A stretch of DNA of 38,674 nucleotides from a virus. The notes under the pieces were generated by a model, which was not told the origin of the DNA, did not search any database, and worked only from the letters and a program-made list of their open reading frames with translations. This document shows positions 16,063 to 22,095 of the stretch, one piece after another. Location of the stretch: positions 1 through 38,674 of the IMG/VR virus record IMGVR_UViG_3300025030_000258; one strand, written 5' to 3'. Position 1 is the first letter of the stretch. Each line of letters starts with the position of its first letter. A program made the position numbers and the translations under genes.

Positions 16063-16419
16063 CTAAATAGTGCGGTCATATAAGGTTTTTAGTTCCTTAT
16101 ACTTTAATTCGTAATCAATTTTTCCAATAACATTAGATTTCTTTTTGAGTCTGTCGTATAAATCACTTCCGAATTTACTATCAAACCACCTTACAAATTC
16201 ATGCGGCTCTTTATGAACCCAGTAAAAATGACATTTCAAACATAAACACAGCCCGTTCTCCGGTTCCCACCTTGTATGATAATGTCGCCTGCTTATTACA
16301 TGAGCACACTGTAAATTCTCCTTACTTCCGCACTTATCGCAACGTTCAACCAATCTTGTGTACTCGGAGAATAGTTTGTCTAACTTTTTTATCCAATTTT
16401 TCTTAGTTACTTTCCGCAT
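16063..16419 (-). CDS. NinG/Rap-like HNH nuclease
   Basis: 118 aa. CDKCGSKENLQCAHVISRRH gives the CxxC pair and the AH histidine; WEPENGLCLCLKCHFYWVH gives the N and second cysteine pair with the final H. This is the compact zinc-HNH fold of NinG-like phage recombination nucleases. Sits next to the Cas4/RecB-like nuclease and an OB-like protein, so it may belong to a recombination or end-processing set. A role as a free-standing homing enzyme is less likely because no split gene is adjacent. Confidence 0.7.
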   Translation of the reverse strand: MRKVTKKNWIKKLDKLFSEYTRLVERCDKCGSKENLQCAHVISRRHYHTRWEPENGLCLCLKCHFYWVHKEPHEFVRWFDSKFGSDLYDRLKKKSNVIGKIDYELKYKELKTLYDRTI

Positions 16420-16561
16420 CCATTCCTATATTTAACCTATCTACAATTATCCACCCGCAAACCAAACACCTTGTTACTTTTCTGACTTTGTTTATTTCCT
16501 CAAGTTCGGGACACCAACCTTTGAAGGACATAGGATGACGTAAGCAGGGCTTACTCCTCAT
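16403..16561 (-). CDS. Small zinc-binding protein
   Basis: 52 aa. KPCLRHPMSFKGWCPEL followed by VTRCLVCGWIIVD gives four cysteines plus a histidine, a small zinc knuckle. ATG 16561 overlaps the upstream stop by 11 nt and has GAGG 6 nt before it. An internal ATG at 16531 is possible but loses the first cysteine. Its 3' end overlaps the HNH gene by 17 nt. Confidence 0.6.
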   Translation of the reverse strand: MRSKPCLRHPMSFKGWCPELEEINKVRKVTRCLVCGWIIVDRLNIGMDAESN

Positions 16562-16913
16562 TAAGTTCCTCAGCTATCTTATCTAACTCACTATCGCTCA
16601 TCCTAATGTTAGATTCTCCATCCTCGTAACTCTCCACAAAATACTTTCCTTTTCCATCCTTTGTAGCTTCTTTGGTCACTCTGACTTTACTTCCAATTCC
16701 AATATTAGAAAACGTTTCAGCTATTACAGTAGATCCATTATTCCAATATTTAACAATTCCATCTATTAAGAGTGTGTATCTAATCTGCTCCTTATCGGGG
16801 TCAAAATTATTAGGTACAATTTTATAACCCTTATATTCTGCTATAACACTTTGACCAGCCTCTAGCTTAAAAAATTGGTTGTTATCTTTTGCCCATTTGT
16901 TTAATTCATTCAT
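16551..16913 (-). CDS. OB-fold-like protein, possible ssDNA-binding
   Basis: 120 aa. Beta-rich centre (QSVIAEYKGYKIVPNNFD, then YTLLIDGIVKYWNNG, then IGIGSKVRVTKEA) and an acidic tail (SDSELDKIAEELNEE), which is the general plan of phage single-stranded-DNA-binding proteins. Placed 2 nt after the Cas4/RecB-like nuclease gene. Family not certain; replication or recombination role is inferred. Confidence 0.5.
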   Translation of the reverse strand: MNELNKWAKDNNQFFKLEAGQSVIAEYKGYKIVPNNFDPDKEQIRYTLLIDGIVKYWNNGSTVIAETFSNIGIGSKVRVTKEATKDGKGKYFVESYEDGESNIRMSDSELDKIAEELNEE

Positions 16914-16915
16914 TA

Positions 16916-17983
16916 CTAATCACCCTCTTTCTCTGATTCAAACGCCTCATCTAATTTAAACGTCTCCACTATCTCATCGAAATTGGAAAATTCTACTTTA
17001 ATTTCATCTATATACTGTAAATTAGAAGCTGTCATTTTTTCTCCTCTTTTTATTCTCCCAACAACACGATTCCATGATCCAACCTTGCTTTTGAAAACAT
17101 CCTGATAGTCTCCCTCAACCTCAAAACCATATAAATAAGTTAAATAAGCTGAATATTTAATATTCCAATTATCAGTAAATTTTCCTTTATCACAATCAAA
17201 TATAATCATTGGTTCAAGAGGTGGTCGTTCCTTCTTGTCATAATACATTTTCGCCAAAGTTACAATTTCTTTATATTTCTCATTTAATAAATTATCATCC
17301 CTCCAGATAGGAATTTCACACATTCTAGCATCGTCTTTAGATATGTATAAAACCGCACCTTCTTCGAGTTTAGTGGCTAATAGATAATGTAAACACTGCA
17401 AAGCGTGATTTTCCGCCGGTATTCCATATTTATACTGAGCCTCATACATAAATGCCGAGGAAGATTTGACCTCAATAATTCTAGTAGGTAAAACGGTCTC
17501 AAAGTTCATACTACTCTCAACATTTTTCATAGCTTTAATAAAAACCTCCGGAAGACTTATAATTTCCAACGCTTTATCCATTTCCTGTATCATTTCCATG
17601 TTTCTTAAGCCGCCAACTTTCAAATCTAATTTCCCAGAAACTTCTAAACCTCCCTCAATTTGATATTTAACCTTATCCTGACTACTAAGATAAATTCCCG
17701 CTCTTTTAGCAACCATAGTAACAATCCATTCCCACATAACTCCTGCGTCAAATTTACGCTTAGCACGAACATCAAAACCATTGGATGTTTCTGTTCCCAT
17801 AAGATTCAGAAAAATATCAATTTGAGAATTTCCAAGTTGGGAAGCATATAAATAATTATGCTCCCACGGATTGTCCTTACGCATCTGGTCAAGGGATGCG
17901 TTCCAGCCCCCTGTAAACGTCCACGTAGATTTACGAGCAGTATCCCCAACTAAACTCATATTCAATCTCTTAATTTTATTCAT
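16916..17983 (-). CDS. PD-(D/E)XK nuclease, Cas4/RecB-like
   Basis: 355 aa. Catalytic residues are readable: D120 in VSGKLDLKV, E171-V-K173 in RIIEVKSSS, and the trailing Q196xxxY200 in ALQCLHYLL, the Cas4/RecB/AddB-type motif IV. GVMWEW (about residue 81-86) supplies the upstream acidic/helical element. Predicted to cut or resect DNA ends with Mg2+. No four-cysteine Fe-S cluster of classical Cas4 is evident. Adjacent to the OB-like and NinG-like genes. ATG overlaps the transglycosylase stop (ATGA). Confidence 0.8.
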   Translation of the reverse strand: MNKIKRLNMSLVGDTARKSTWTFTGGWNASLDQMRKDNPWEHNYLYASQLGNSQIDIFLNLMGTETSNGFDVRAKRKFDAGVMWEWIVTMVAKRAGIYLSSQDKVKYQIEGGLEVSGKLDLKVGGLRNMEMIQEMDKALEIISLPEVFIKAMKNVESSMNFETVLPTRIIEVKSSSAFMYEAQYKYGIPAENHALQCLHYLLATKLEEGAVLYISKDDARMCEIPIWRDDNLLNEKYKEIVTLAKMYYDKKERPPLEPMIIFDCDKGKFTDNWNIKYSAYLTYLYGFEVEGDYQDVFKSKVGSWNRVVGRIKRGEKMTASNLQYIDEIKVEFSNFDEIVETFKLDEAFESEKEGD

Positions 17984-18546
17984 AGACCCTCCCTAAATAC
18001 TCCTGTTTGGAACACAACCCATGTCTCCCAACCTTCCTTCTCGAAGATGCTGTATGCACATTTAATATTAGCTTCAGAATTTACAATTTCCTTTAATGAA
18101 CAACCCTCTTTATTAAAGTGAATAGAATTTATCTGAAATATGCCGACGTCAATTGTCCCATTAGTATTTGCGTGAAAAGCATCTTCTTTCAACCCACTTT
18201 CGGCTCTTGCAATGCTTCGTGCTACTTGAAAGTTACGTTCTCCAAACACATTAAGTATTTGTTTTTCTACCTCGGACAAGATCTCCGTTCTTGTATCTCC
18301 AATAATATCAGTTGCTATCGGACTAAGAATTGTTATTGGTTTTGCTTTCTCAATCCTATAAGGAAATGATAATTTCAACGTAACTATTCTTTGGCTTATA
18401 ATCACATTCTCCTGCGACCATTTGTTTATCTTCTCTAATGTGTAAAGAGCAATCGCAAAGATTCCCGCCAGTAACCAAACAACAGTCATTAGCTTTATTG
18501 CAATATTCTTTTTTGTAAATCTTCCTTCCTTATCTCGTAGAAACAT
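17980..18546 (-). CDS. Membrane-anchored lytic transglycosylase (SLT-like)
   Basis: 188 aa. One membrane anchor near the N-terminus (IAIKLMTVVWLLAGIFAIAL) after a basic start. The C-terminal 75 residues form the goose-lysozyme/SLT core: ARSIARAESGLKEDAF with the catalytic Glu, then TIDVGIFQINSIHF, then a Trp-containing end (KEGWETWVVFQTG). It would cleave peptidoglycan glycan strands from the outer face of the membrane. Separate from the lysis module, so a role in DNA entry or secretion is possible. Overlaps the zinc gene by 17 nt. Confidence 0.8.
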   Translation of the reverse strand: MFLRDKEGRFTKKNIAIKLMTVVWLLAGIFAIALYTLEKINKWSQENVIISQRIVTLKLSFPYRIEKAKPITILSPIATDIIGDTRTEILSEVEKQILNVFGERNFQVARSIARAESGLKEDAFHANTNGTIDVGIFQINSIHFNKEGCSLKEIVNSEANIKCAYSIFEKEGWETWVVFQTGVFREGL

Positions 18547-18745
18547 TTTTCTCCATTTCTATATCCTCACACTGAAGGCACTTAATGTTATGCTTTAGGT
18601 GATCTATCTCGATTGGGTTTATATACGTTCTTCCACAATAAATACATTGTGCTTTTGGTGTAACTATATCTAATGCGAAATCTAATAAAGGTTTGTTTTC
18701 CCTTGCTAAACTATTTACTGACTTTAAGGCTTCAAATGGCTTCAT
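18530..18745 (-). CDS. Small two-CxxC zinc protein
   Basis: 71 aa. QCIYCGRTY and IKCLQCEDI give two CxxC knuckles about 25 residues apart, with IEIDHLKHN between them. Helical N-terminus. Strong ribosome site GGAGG before ATG 18745. First gene after the promoter/operator at 18770-18803. Function unknown; DNA or protein binding is likely. Confidence 0.65.
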   Translation of the reverse strand: MKPFEALKSVNSLARENKPLLDFALDIVTPKAQCIYCGRTYINPIEIDHLKHNIKCLQCEDIEMEKNVSTR

Positions 18746-18769
18746 AAGACCTCCTGTAAATAAATACTA

Positions 18770-18803
18770 AGTACAATGTACTATATATTTACCCTCTTGT
18801 CAA
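18770..18803 (-). promoter_or_regulatory. Promoter with perfect palindromic operator
   Basis: Minus strand: TTGACA (18798-18803), 17-nt spacer, TACATT (18775-18780). A 13-bp perfect inverted repeat AGTACA-A-TGTACT (18770-18782) covers the -10. The -35 lies in the last codons of the small HTH gene at 18789. Looks like a repressible promoter for the zinc/transglycosylase/nuclease operon. Confidence 0.55.
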
Positions 18804-18971
18804 TACCCCTACTAATCGCTGGTAGAATTCATACGTTGCAACCCGCCTGCCGTTTTTAAGAAATGATATATAAGAAGGATCGCACCCCACCATTCGGGCT
18901 ACTTGGTTTACTCCCCAACCCTCAAGAATATCAGAATCATATATTTTTGTTTCTGTAGTTTTATATTTCAT
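18789..18971 (-). CDS. Small HTH (XRE-like) DNA-binding protein
   Basis: 60 aa. GVNQVARMVGCDPSYISFLK then NGRRVATYEFYQRLVGVL is a helix-turn-helix with the typical recognition-helix sequence (PSYISFLKNGRR). It lacks a C-terminal domain, so it may act as a small repressor. The palindrome at 18770 sits right after its stop, a natural target. ATG overlaps the 45-aa ORF (ATGA). Confidence 0.7.
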   Translation of the reverse strand: MKYKTTETKIYDSDILEGWGVNQVARMVGCDPSYISFLKNGRRVATYEFYQRLVGVLTRG

Positions 18972-19105
18972 TTTCTATTATATTTCCAAAACCATAAAAT
19001 AAAATTAGAAATGTGACTAACCTGAGCAGAATCAAATTTCTTCTCAATAGAGTATTCCATAAGTCCTTTAAACAACTTTATATAACTAATAGATCTACTT
19101 TTCAT
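18968..19105 (-). CDS. 45-aa hypothetical protein
   Basis: MKSRSISYIKLFKGLMEYSI then a helical, aromatic end (FILWFWKYNRK). GGAAGG about 10 nt upstream of the ATG. ATGA overlap with the HTH gene; its own ATG overlaps the end of the interrupted zinc-finger frame. Probably a real gene; no family known. Confidence 0.5.
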   Translation of the reverse strand: MKSRSISYIKLFKGLMEYSIEKKFDSAQVSHISNFILWFWKYNRK

Positions 19106-19203
19106 TTTCTAAATTCCTTCCTATAAGCTTTGCTGCAAAAGAATTGCACCGTCTTTGTGGGACGGATAAAAGACTTTCCACAGAACTCACAAGTGAGTTA
19201 CAT
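19102..19203 (-). pseudogene. Zinc-finger frame with nonsense second codon
   Basis: The ATG at 19203 overlaps the upstream gene's stop as TAATG, but the next codon is TAA (19198-19200). The frame then reads LTCEFCGKSFIRPTKTVQFF then CSKAYRKEFRK, a typical small zinc-finger layout, and its TGA overlaps the next ATG. The usual fourth ligand (a Cys where Tyr now stands in SKAYRK) is missing too. Probably inactivated. Confidence 0.45.
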
Positions 19204-19577
19204 TAATCATTCTTTATTTCTCCACACTTTTTGCATCTTATTATTGTTTCCCATTCGTGTTCGCAGGGTTCTTTTTCTTTGTGTGCAGGTAAAAGTTCAT
19301 TTACGATCTTGTGCCAAGACACGTTTTTACCAAAAGGAAGCTTACTCATATCAGGATACGTATTGTAAAATTGAACACACCTTTGAATTAATCTCTCCGG
19401 AATCTCTGCATCTCTTGATACTTGTTGAACCGTCACGTCGGGACGACCTGTTATCATCTCACCAACCCTATGATAAGTTTCAATTAATGACCAACGTGAA
19501 GTAAAAACCCCTTCGGTGATTGTCGCTTTCAGTTCATCAATGAAACTAAGATATTCAGATGCTACTAACTCATTCAT
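19203..19577 (-). CDS. Phage protein with zinc-ribbon tail
   Basis: 124 aa. N-terminal 95 residues (SLIETYHRVGEMITGRPDVT, then PERLIQRCVQFYNTYPDMSK, then VSWHKIVNELLP) recall a DUF1016-like N-terminal helical unit seen with DNA-processing proteins. C-terminal CEHEWETIIRCKKCGE is a short zinc ribbon (H/C). Function unknown; DNA binding is likely. Start overlaps the upstream ORF. Confidence 0.55.
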   Translation of the reverse strand: MNELVASEYLSFIDELKATITEGVFTSRWSLIETYHRVGEMITGRPDVTVQQVSRDAEIPERLIQRCVQFYNTYPDMSKLPFGKNVSWHKIVNELLPAHKEKEPCEHEWETIIRCKKCGEIKND

Positions 19578-19719
19578 TTAAAAGCTCCTTTTCTATCCAA
19601 TCCATTATTTCCATAGCCTCACTAACACTGCTACTATTTTTCAATCCAACCACCGCATTCATAATTGCAATATATTCTTGAAGGATCATATATAAATTCT
19701 TGAGTGTTTGTTCGTCCAT
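19570..19719 (-). CDS. 49-aa hypothetical protein
   Basis: Helical peptide (MDEQTLKNLYMILQEYIAIM; VSEAMEIMDWIEKELLNE). Acidic, amphipathic. Its stop overlaps the next gene by 8 nt. Weak ribosome site. Probably a small accessory protein. Confidence 0.5.
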   Translation of the reverse strand: MDEQTLKNLYMILQEYIAIMNAVVGLKNSSSVSEAMEIMDWIEKELLNE

Positions 19720-19728
19720 GACCGCATT

Positions 19729-19905
19729 CTACACCTTATTTACGTTGGAGTCAATACCGAGAGTTCCGTCAAAAGGATGCGGAGGTCTGATAAAGTTAGC
19801 TTGGCCGTAATTTTTAAAGTATTCACTCAATCGTTTTCCTAATTCACTTCCATTTAAAGACTTCCAATCTCTTTTAAGTTCAAGTCTTGCTATTTCCCTT
19901 GTCAT
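19729..19905 (-). CDS. 58-aa hypothetical protein
   Basis: Basic N-terminal helix (MTREIARLELKRDWKSLNGS) and a PHPFDG turn. Strong ribosome site (GGAGG, 6 nt). Overlaps the 44-aa ORF. No family seen. Confidence 0.55.
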   Translation of the reverse strand: MTREIARLELKRDWKSLNGSELGKRLSEYFKNYGQANFIRPPHPFDGTLGIDSNVNKV

Positions 19906-20014
19906 ATAAATCCTCCATTAACTTAACAATTAAATAATGTGCTTGGTCACGGTCACCTCTGAAAAGCCAAGCGTCTATAGCCACCAGCCGCTTTATTAAA
20001 TCTTCTTGTTTCAT
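19880..20014 (-). CDS. 44-aa hypothetical protein, first ORF after DnaA boxes
   Basis: MKQEDLIKRLVAIDAWLFRG then DRDQAHYLIVKLMEDLYDKG. Helical, mixed charge. No ribosome site. The ATG is 5 nt from the first DnaA box, so it may be expressed from a promoter inside the repeats. Function unknown. Confidence 0.45.
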   Translation of the reverse strand: MKQEDLIKRLVAIDAWLFRGDRDQAHYLIVKLMEDLYDKGNSKT

Positions 20015-20019
20015 ATAAG

Positions 20020-20068
20020 TTATCCACAATTCTGTGGAGTTATCCACAATTCCGGGGAGTTATCCACA
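20020..20068. promoter_or_regulatory. Three DnaA boxes in 20-bp tandem repeats (candidate origin)
   Basis: TTATCCACA occurs at 20020-20028, 20040-20048 and 20060-20068, each perfect and exactly 20 bp apart, within direct repeats of the form agttatccacaattcygkgg. Equal phase puts the boxes on nearly the same helix face. Typical of a DnaA-dependent replication origin; an alternative is an operator cluster for the minus operon starting at 20014. Confidence 0.65.
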
Positions 20069-20340
20069 ATGGGGATAGGTACACCCCTCTAAAACACGAC
20101 GGAATTTGTATCTAATTAAAATACACATTCAGCTTGTGTCTTTTAGAGAAACATTTATGAAAAACGGCGTTTTTTCTCGCCCTCATAAACTCGGAACAGG
20201 TAAGAACCTTACTGCTTGTAGCCAACTAGACCTTCGTCTGTCTAGAACTACGCCTCTAAGGTGTGCCTCCGATGTAGCTTGTTAGCTAGAATCTACGGTC
20301 GGAATGGATAAACCAACCGCAGGTTTCAGAAAACAAAAAT
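20069..20340. other. Structured non-coding stretch between DnaA boxes and terminator
   Basis: No convincing gene. Contains several inverted repeats on the plus strand: CTAGAC..GTCTAG near 20230, TAGCT..AGCTA near 20280 and AGGTAAG..CCTTACT near 20205. A plus-strand ORF of 42 codons starting at about 20157 (MKNGVFSRPHKLG...) lacks a ribosome site and a family. No tRNA or known riboswitch is readable. May be origin-associated. Confidence 0.4.
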
Positions 20341-20363
20341 AGCACTCATATAATTTGAGTGCT
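20341..20363 (-). terminator. Rho-independent terminator, minus strand
   Basis: Perfect 8-bp stem AGCACTCA / TGAGTGCT with a 7-nt loop, followed on the minus strand by ATTTTTGTTT. It ends the phosphoesterase transcript about 130 nt past its stop, and its arm overlaps the -35 of the divergent small-RNA promoter. Confidence 0.75.
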
Positions 20364-20390
20364 TGACAAGATTCCTATTTGTTGTATAAT
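20363..20390 (+). promoter_or_regulatory. Near-consensus promoter of small RNA
   Basis: TTGACA (20363-20368), 16-nt spacer, TATAAT (20385-20390): both boxes are perfect. Expected start about 20397. Nothing long is encoded before the terminator at 20461. Confidence 0.75.
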
Positions 20391-20396
20391 GTGTCC

Positions 20397-20494
20397 ATTG
20401 GTTTGCATCATGCAATTATGTCCTTTGATTTGAAAAAGTCAAGGACATTTTTGCAAGAATAGCCCCTAAATGTTTTTGCACCTAGGGGCTTTTT
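20397..20494 (+). ncRNA. Putative ~100-nt small RNA, antisense to the phosphoesterase 3' UTR
   Basis: Bounded by a consensus promoter and a strong terminator. Contains an internal stem of 10 bp (20418-20428 with 20439-20448, one bulge) and a TTGCAT-C-ATGCAA palindrome (20403-20415). The only ORF is a 14-codon MSFDLKKSRTFLQE without ribosome site. It is complementary over its full length to the 3' UTR of the convergent intron-bearing gene (20364-20494). An antisense regulator is the best guess; not tested. Confidence 0.6.
20461..20494 (+). terminator. Rho-independent terminator of the small RNA
   Basis: AGCCCCTA (20461-20468) pairs with TAGGGGCT (20483-20490); 14-nt loop; T run at 20491-20494. 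On the minus strand the matching tail is not T-rich, so it works in the plus direction. Confidence 0.8.
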
Positions 20495-20704
20495 CTAATA
20501 ATCGTTCGTAACAATTCGATAGAACGGAATCCACTCGTAATTCACACTGGAAAGTCCCAACCCGTCTATTTGAACCGTTACGATCAATCCGGCTACAAAC
20601 GGATACAAACCTTTCGCTGCGAGATAAGGTGTTTGGGCCTGAAAGCAGGACATTTGAACACCCTCTACATTACGATACCCGGGAACGTGTGCCGGTACAT
20701 GGTA
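20495..20704 (-). CDS. Metallophosphoesterase, exon 2 (C-terminal 69 aa)
   Basis: Open frame with no start codon of its own, beginning YHVPAHVPGYRNVEGVQMSC and ending YRIVTNDY-TAG. Joined after H212 of exon 1 it completes the metal-binding motif GH-YH. QMSCFQAQTPYLAAKG resembles the last strand/helix of calcineurin-like phosphoesterases. Splicing at the T/intron and G/exon boundaries keeps the frame exactly. Without removal of the intron, exon 1 would run into a stop after seven more codons. Confidence 0.85.
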   Translation of the reverse strand, partial: YHVPAHVPGYRNVEGVQMSCFQAQTPYLAAKGLYPFVAGLIVTVQIDGLGLSSVNYEWIPFYRIVTNDY

Positions 20705-21362
20705 CGCTCTGTTACTTTATAACCCAAATGGGCGGGTAGTCATTTCTGCTACCTCTGCATATTCCTATGCAGTCCAGACTATATCTTCATCTGCAAATTT
20801 TTATTGTGAAAATGAATAAGTGCGTGGCAACTGTGGCAACAGGTAACCAAATTTTCTGGAGAATTATTTGGCGTTTTTGTTCGTCTCCCATTGTTATCTA
20901 TGTGATGTATTAGTAATCTTTTATCTTCCCCAAGGCAGAAGACACACCTGTTGTTGTATTTGCTTATAATCACAGTTCTATCTTTTATCCCAAATCTTTC
21001 GTTGGATTTTGCACGAGAGTTGTTTTTAATTAGTCTCTCCTTGCCCTCTTTTGTAGCATAATTTTTATGCCATTTAGATAGATAGTCGGCTTTTAACCTC
21101 TCTCTGTTTCTGTAATAGTATTCTCGCCACCTAGCCCTGTGCTTTTCTCGTGATTCTTCAGACCAATTTTTGTAAGCGTCTTTGTACAGCATATACAATA
21201 CATTATCACACACCTATTCATTTGTCAAAGTGCAGAGTTTGGCGTGTAGTCGTTACGGGTTCTAGCATTGCTAGTCTTCCCTCGGGATTGTCCGTTCTGG
21301 AGTTTCCCCGATATAGCCAAATTACTAGTGCCGTATTGCTACGACACGGACACATACATTTT
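20705..21362 (-). mobile_element. Group I intron with HNH ORF in L8
   Basis: 658 nt on the minus strand. P1: exon GGACAU pairs with intron GUGUCC (21348-21353), giving the required U-G at the 5' site; P10: GUA with exon-2 UAC. P2 is an 8-bp hairpin with a GCAA loop (21328-21347). P3 is TTTGGC/GCCAAA; P4 CGGG/CCCG (in TATCGGGGAAACTCC and CAATCCCGAGGG); P6a CTAGC/GCTAG; P7 GACTA/TAGTC; P8 TCTGCA/TGCAGA, whose loop holds the HNH gene. The S element is GATATAGTC (20777-20785). P9 is CTGCATA-GGAA-TATGCAG. The intron ends in G. A complete, probably self-splicing group I intron. Confidence 0.92.
20779..21213 (-). CDS. HNH homing endonuclease inside the group I intron
   Basis: 144 aa, GTG start; an ATG is seven codons later. 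The N-terminus is a basic helical DNA-binding region (SREKHRARWREYYYRNRERL then KWHKNYATKEGKERL). The HNH core is RCVFCLGEDKRLLIHHIDNN, then NSPENLVTCCHSCHALIHFH, with CxxC pairs and the H/N/H residues. Its TAG stop lies within the intron S element. It would cut intron-less copies of the phosphoesterase gene near the insertion site and so spread the intron. Confidence 0.9.
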   Translation of the reverse strand: MCDNVLYMLYKDAYKNWSEESREKHRARWREYYYRNRERLKADYLSKWHKNYATKEGKERLIKNNSRAKSNERFGIKDRTVIISKYNNRCVFCLGEDKRLLIHHIDNNGRRTKTPNNSPENLVTCCHSCHALIHFHNKNLQMKI

Positions 21363-21998
21363 ATGTCCTAGAAAAAGCATGTTGGGTTTATTCTCGCTAG
21401 CTAATTGCTCCACAATCTTTTGAATGCGATAGCTTCTGGCATAAGGCACGCCGGAGGTTCCGTGCATTAGAGCAATTAACAAACGCTTAAATTTGAGCGT
21501 AGCGAAATCAGCACCAAGATAAATAAAATCCTCACGCCTTCTTGAAACATGCTTCACCGCATCAATTCCCGCCGACTTTAGGAAGGAATTGTCGTGATTG
21601 CCGGAGATGATCCAAGTTTTCATTCTTGGAAAGCGGGGATAATTCTCTACGGCATATTCTATCTGCCTATCCGCACCGTGAACAAAAATCTCGTATTCCT
21701 GACCACGATACATCTTCTCTCCATCGACCAAGTCCCCGCAATGGAGCATGACCCTAATTCCCCTTTCCATACAAAGTGCATAAAAAGACTTAAGGTGTGT
21801 AAGTTGTTGGTATCTTGATCCCAAATGGGTATCGCTCACTACACCAAAAGTATATTTTCCACCTTCCCAACGTTGCAAACTAACATTTCTGCTCCTTCCT
21901 GCACTTTTCAAGGCCCGCTTGACTGCAACATAACCACGATTCTGCAATTCCTTCAAAAGAACACTACTCTCTACCTTCCGGACAGAATTGTCCTTCAT
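21363..21998 (-). CDS. Metallophosphoesterase, exon 1 (N-terminal 212 aa)
   Basis: Calcineurin-like phosphoesterase. Metal-binding motifs in order: D56-T-H58 (VVSDTHLG), G88-D89 (LHCGDLVDG), G134-N-H-D137 (IISGNHDN), H179 (ALMHG), and G211-H212 at the exon end; Y213-H214 come from exon 2. Full product about 281 aa. Start 21998 is chosen over 22052 because AAGGAGG lies about 6 nt upstream. Uses two metal ions to cleave phosphoesters; the substrate (DNA, nucleotide or protein) is not readable. Fits between the lysis genes and the origin region. Confidence 0.88.
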
Positions 21999-22008
21999 CC
22001 CTTCCTCC

Positions 22009-22086
22009 TTATTTATAACCGTGCGGAAAGTTCTGCTTATAAACCACAACAAACACTATTATCCACAGTATAACCATTGTTTCCAT
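22009..22086 (-). CDS. 25-aa single-span membrane protein
   Basis: METMVILWIIVFVVVYKQNF then PHGYK: one transmembrane helix with a short polar tail. An AGGAGAG ribosome site lies 3-4 nt upstream, and its TAA abuts the ribosome site of the phosphoesterase. Between the holin and the phosphoesterase, so it may modulate lysis (antiholin or spanin-like). Inference only. It contains a lone TTATCCACA at 22059-22067. Confidence 0.55.
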   Translation of the reverse strand: METMVILWIIVFVVVYKQNFPHGYK

Positions 22087-22095
22087 TTACTCTCC

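Noticed and set aside
20157-20285. 42-codon plus-strand ORF (MKNGVFSRPHKLG...)
   Set aside because: No ribosome site, no family, and it overlaps inverted repeats; not convincing as a gene.
21339-21362. End of the phosphoesterase as read without splicing (KMYVSVS then stop)
   Set aside because: These codons are the first bases of the group I intron; the true C-terminus is in exon 2.
22059-22067. Single DnaA box TTATCCACA near the holin
   Set aside because: One copy inside a small coding frame; no repeats or AT-rich element beside it, so not called an origin.
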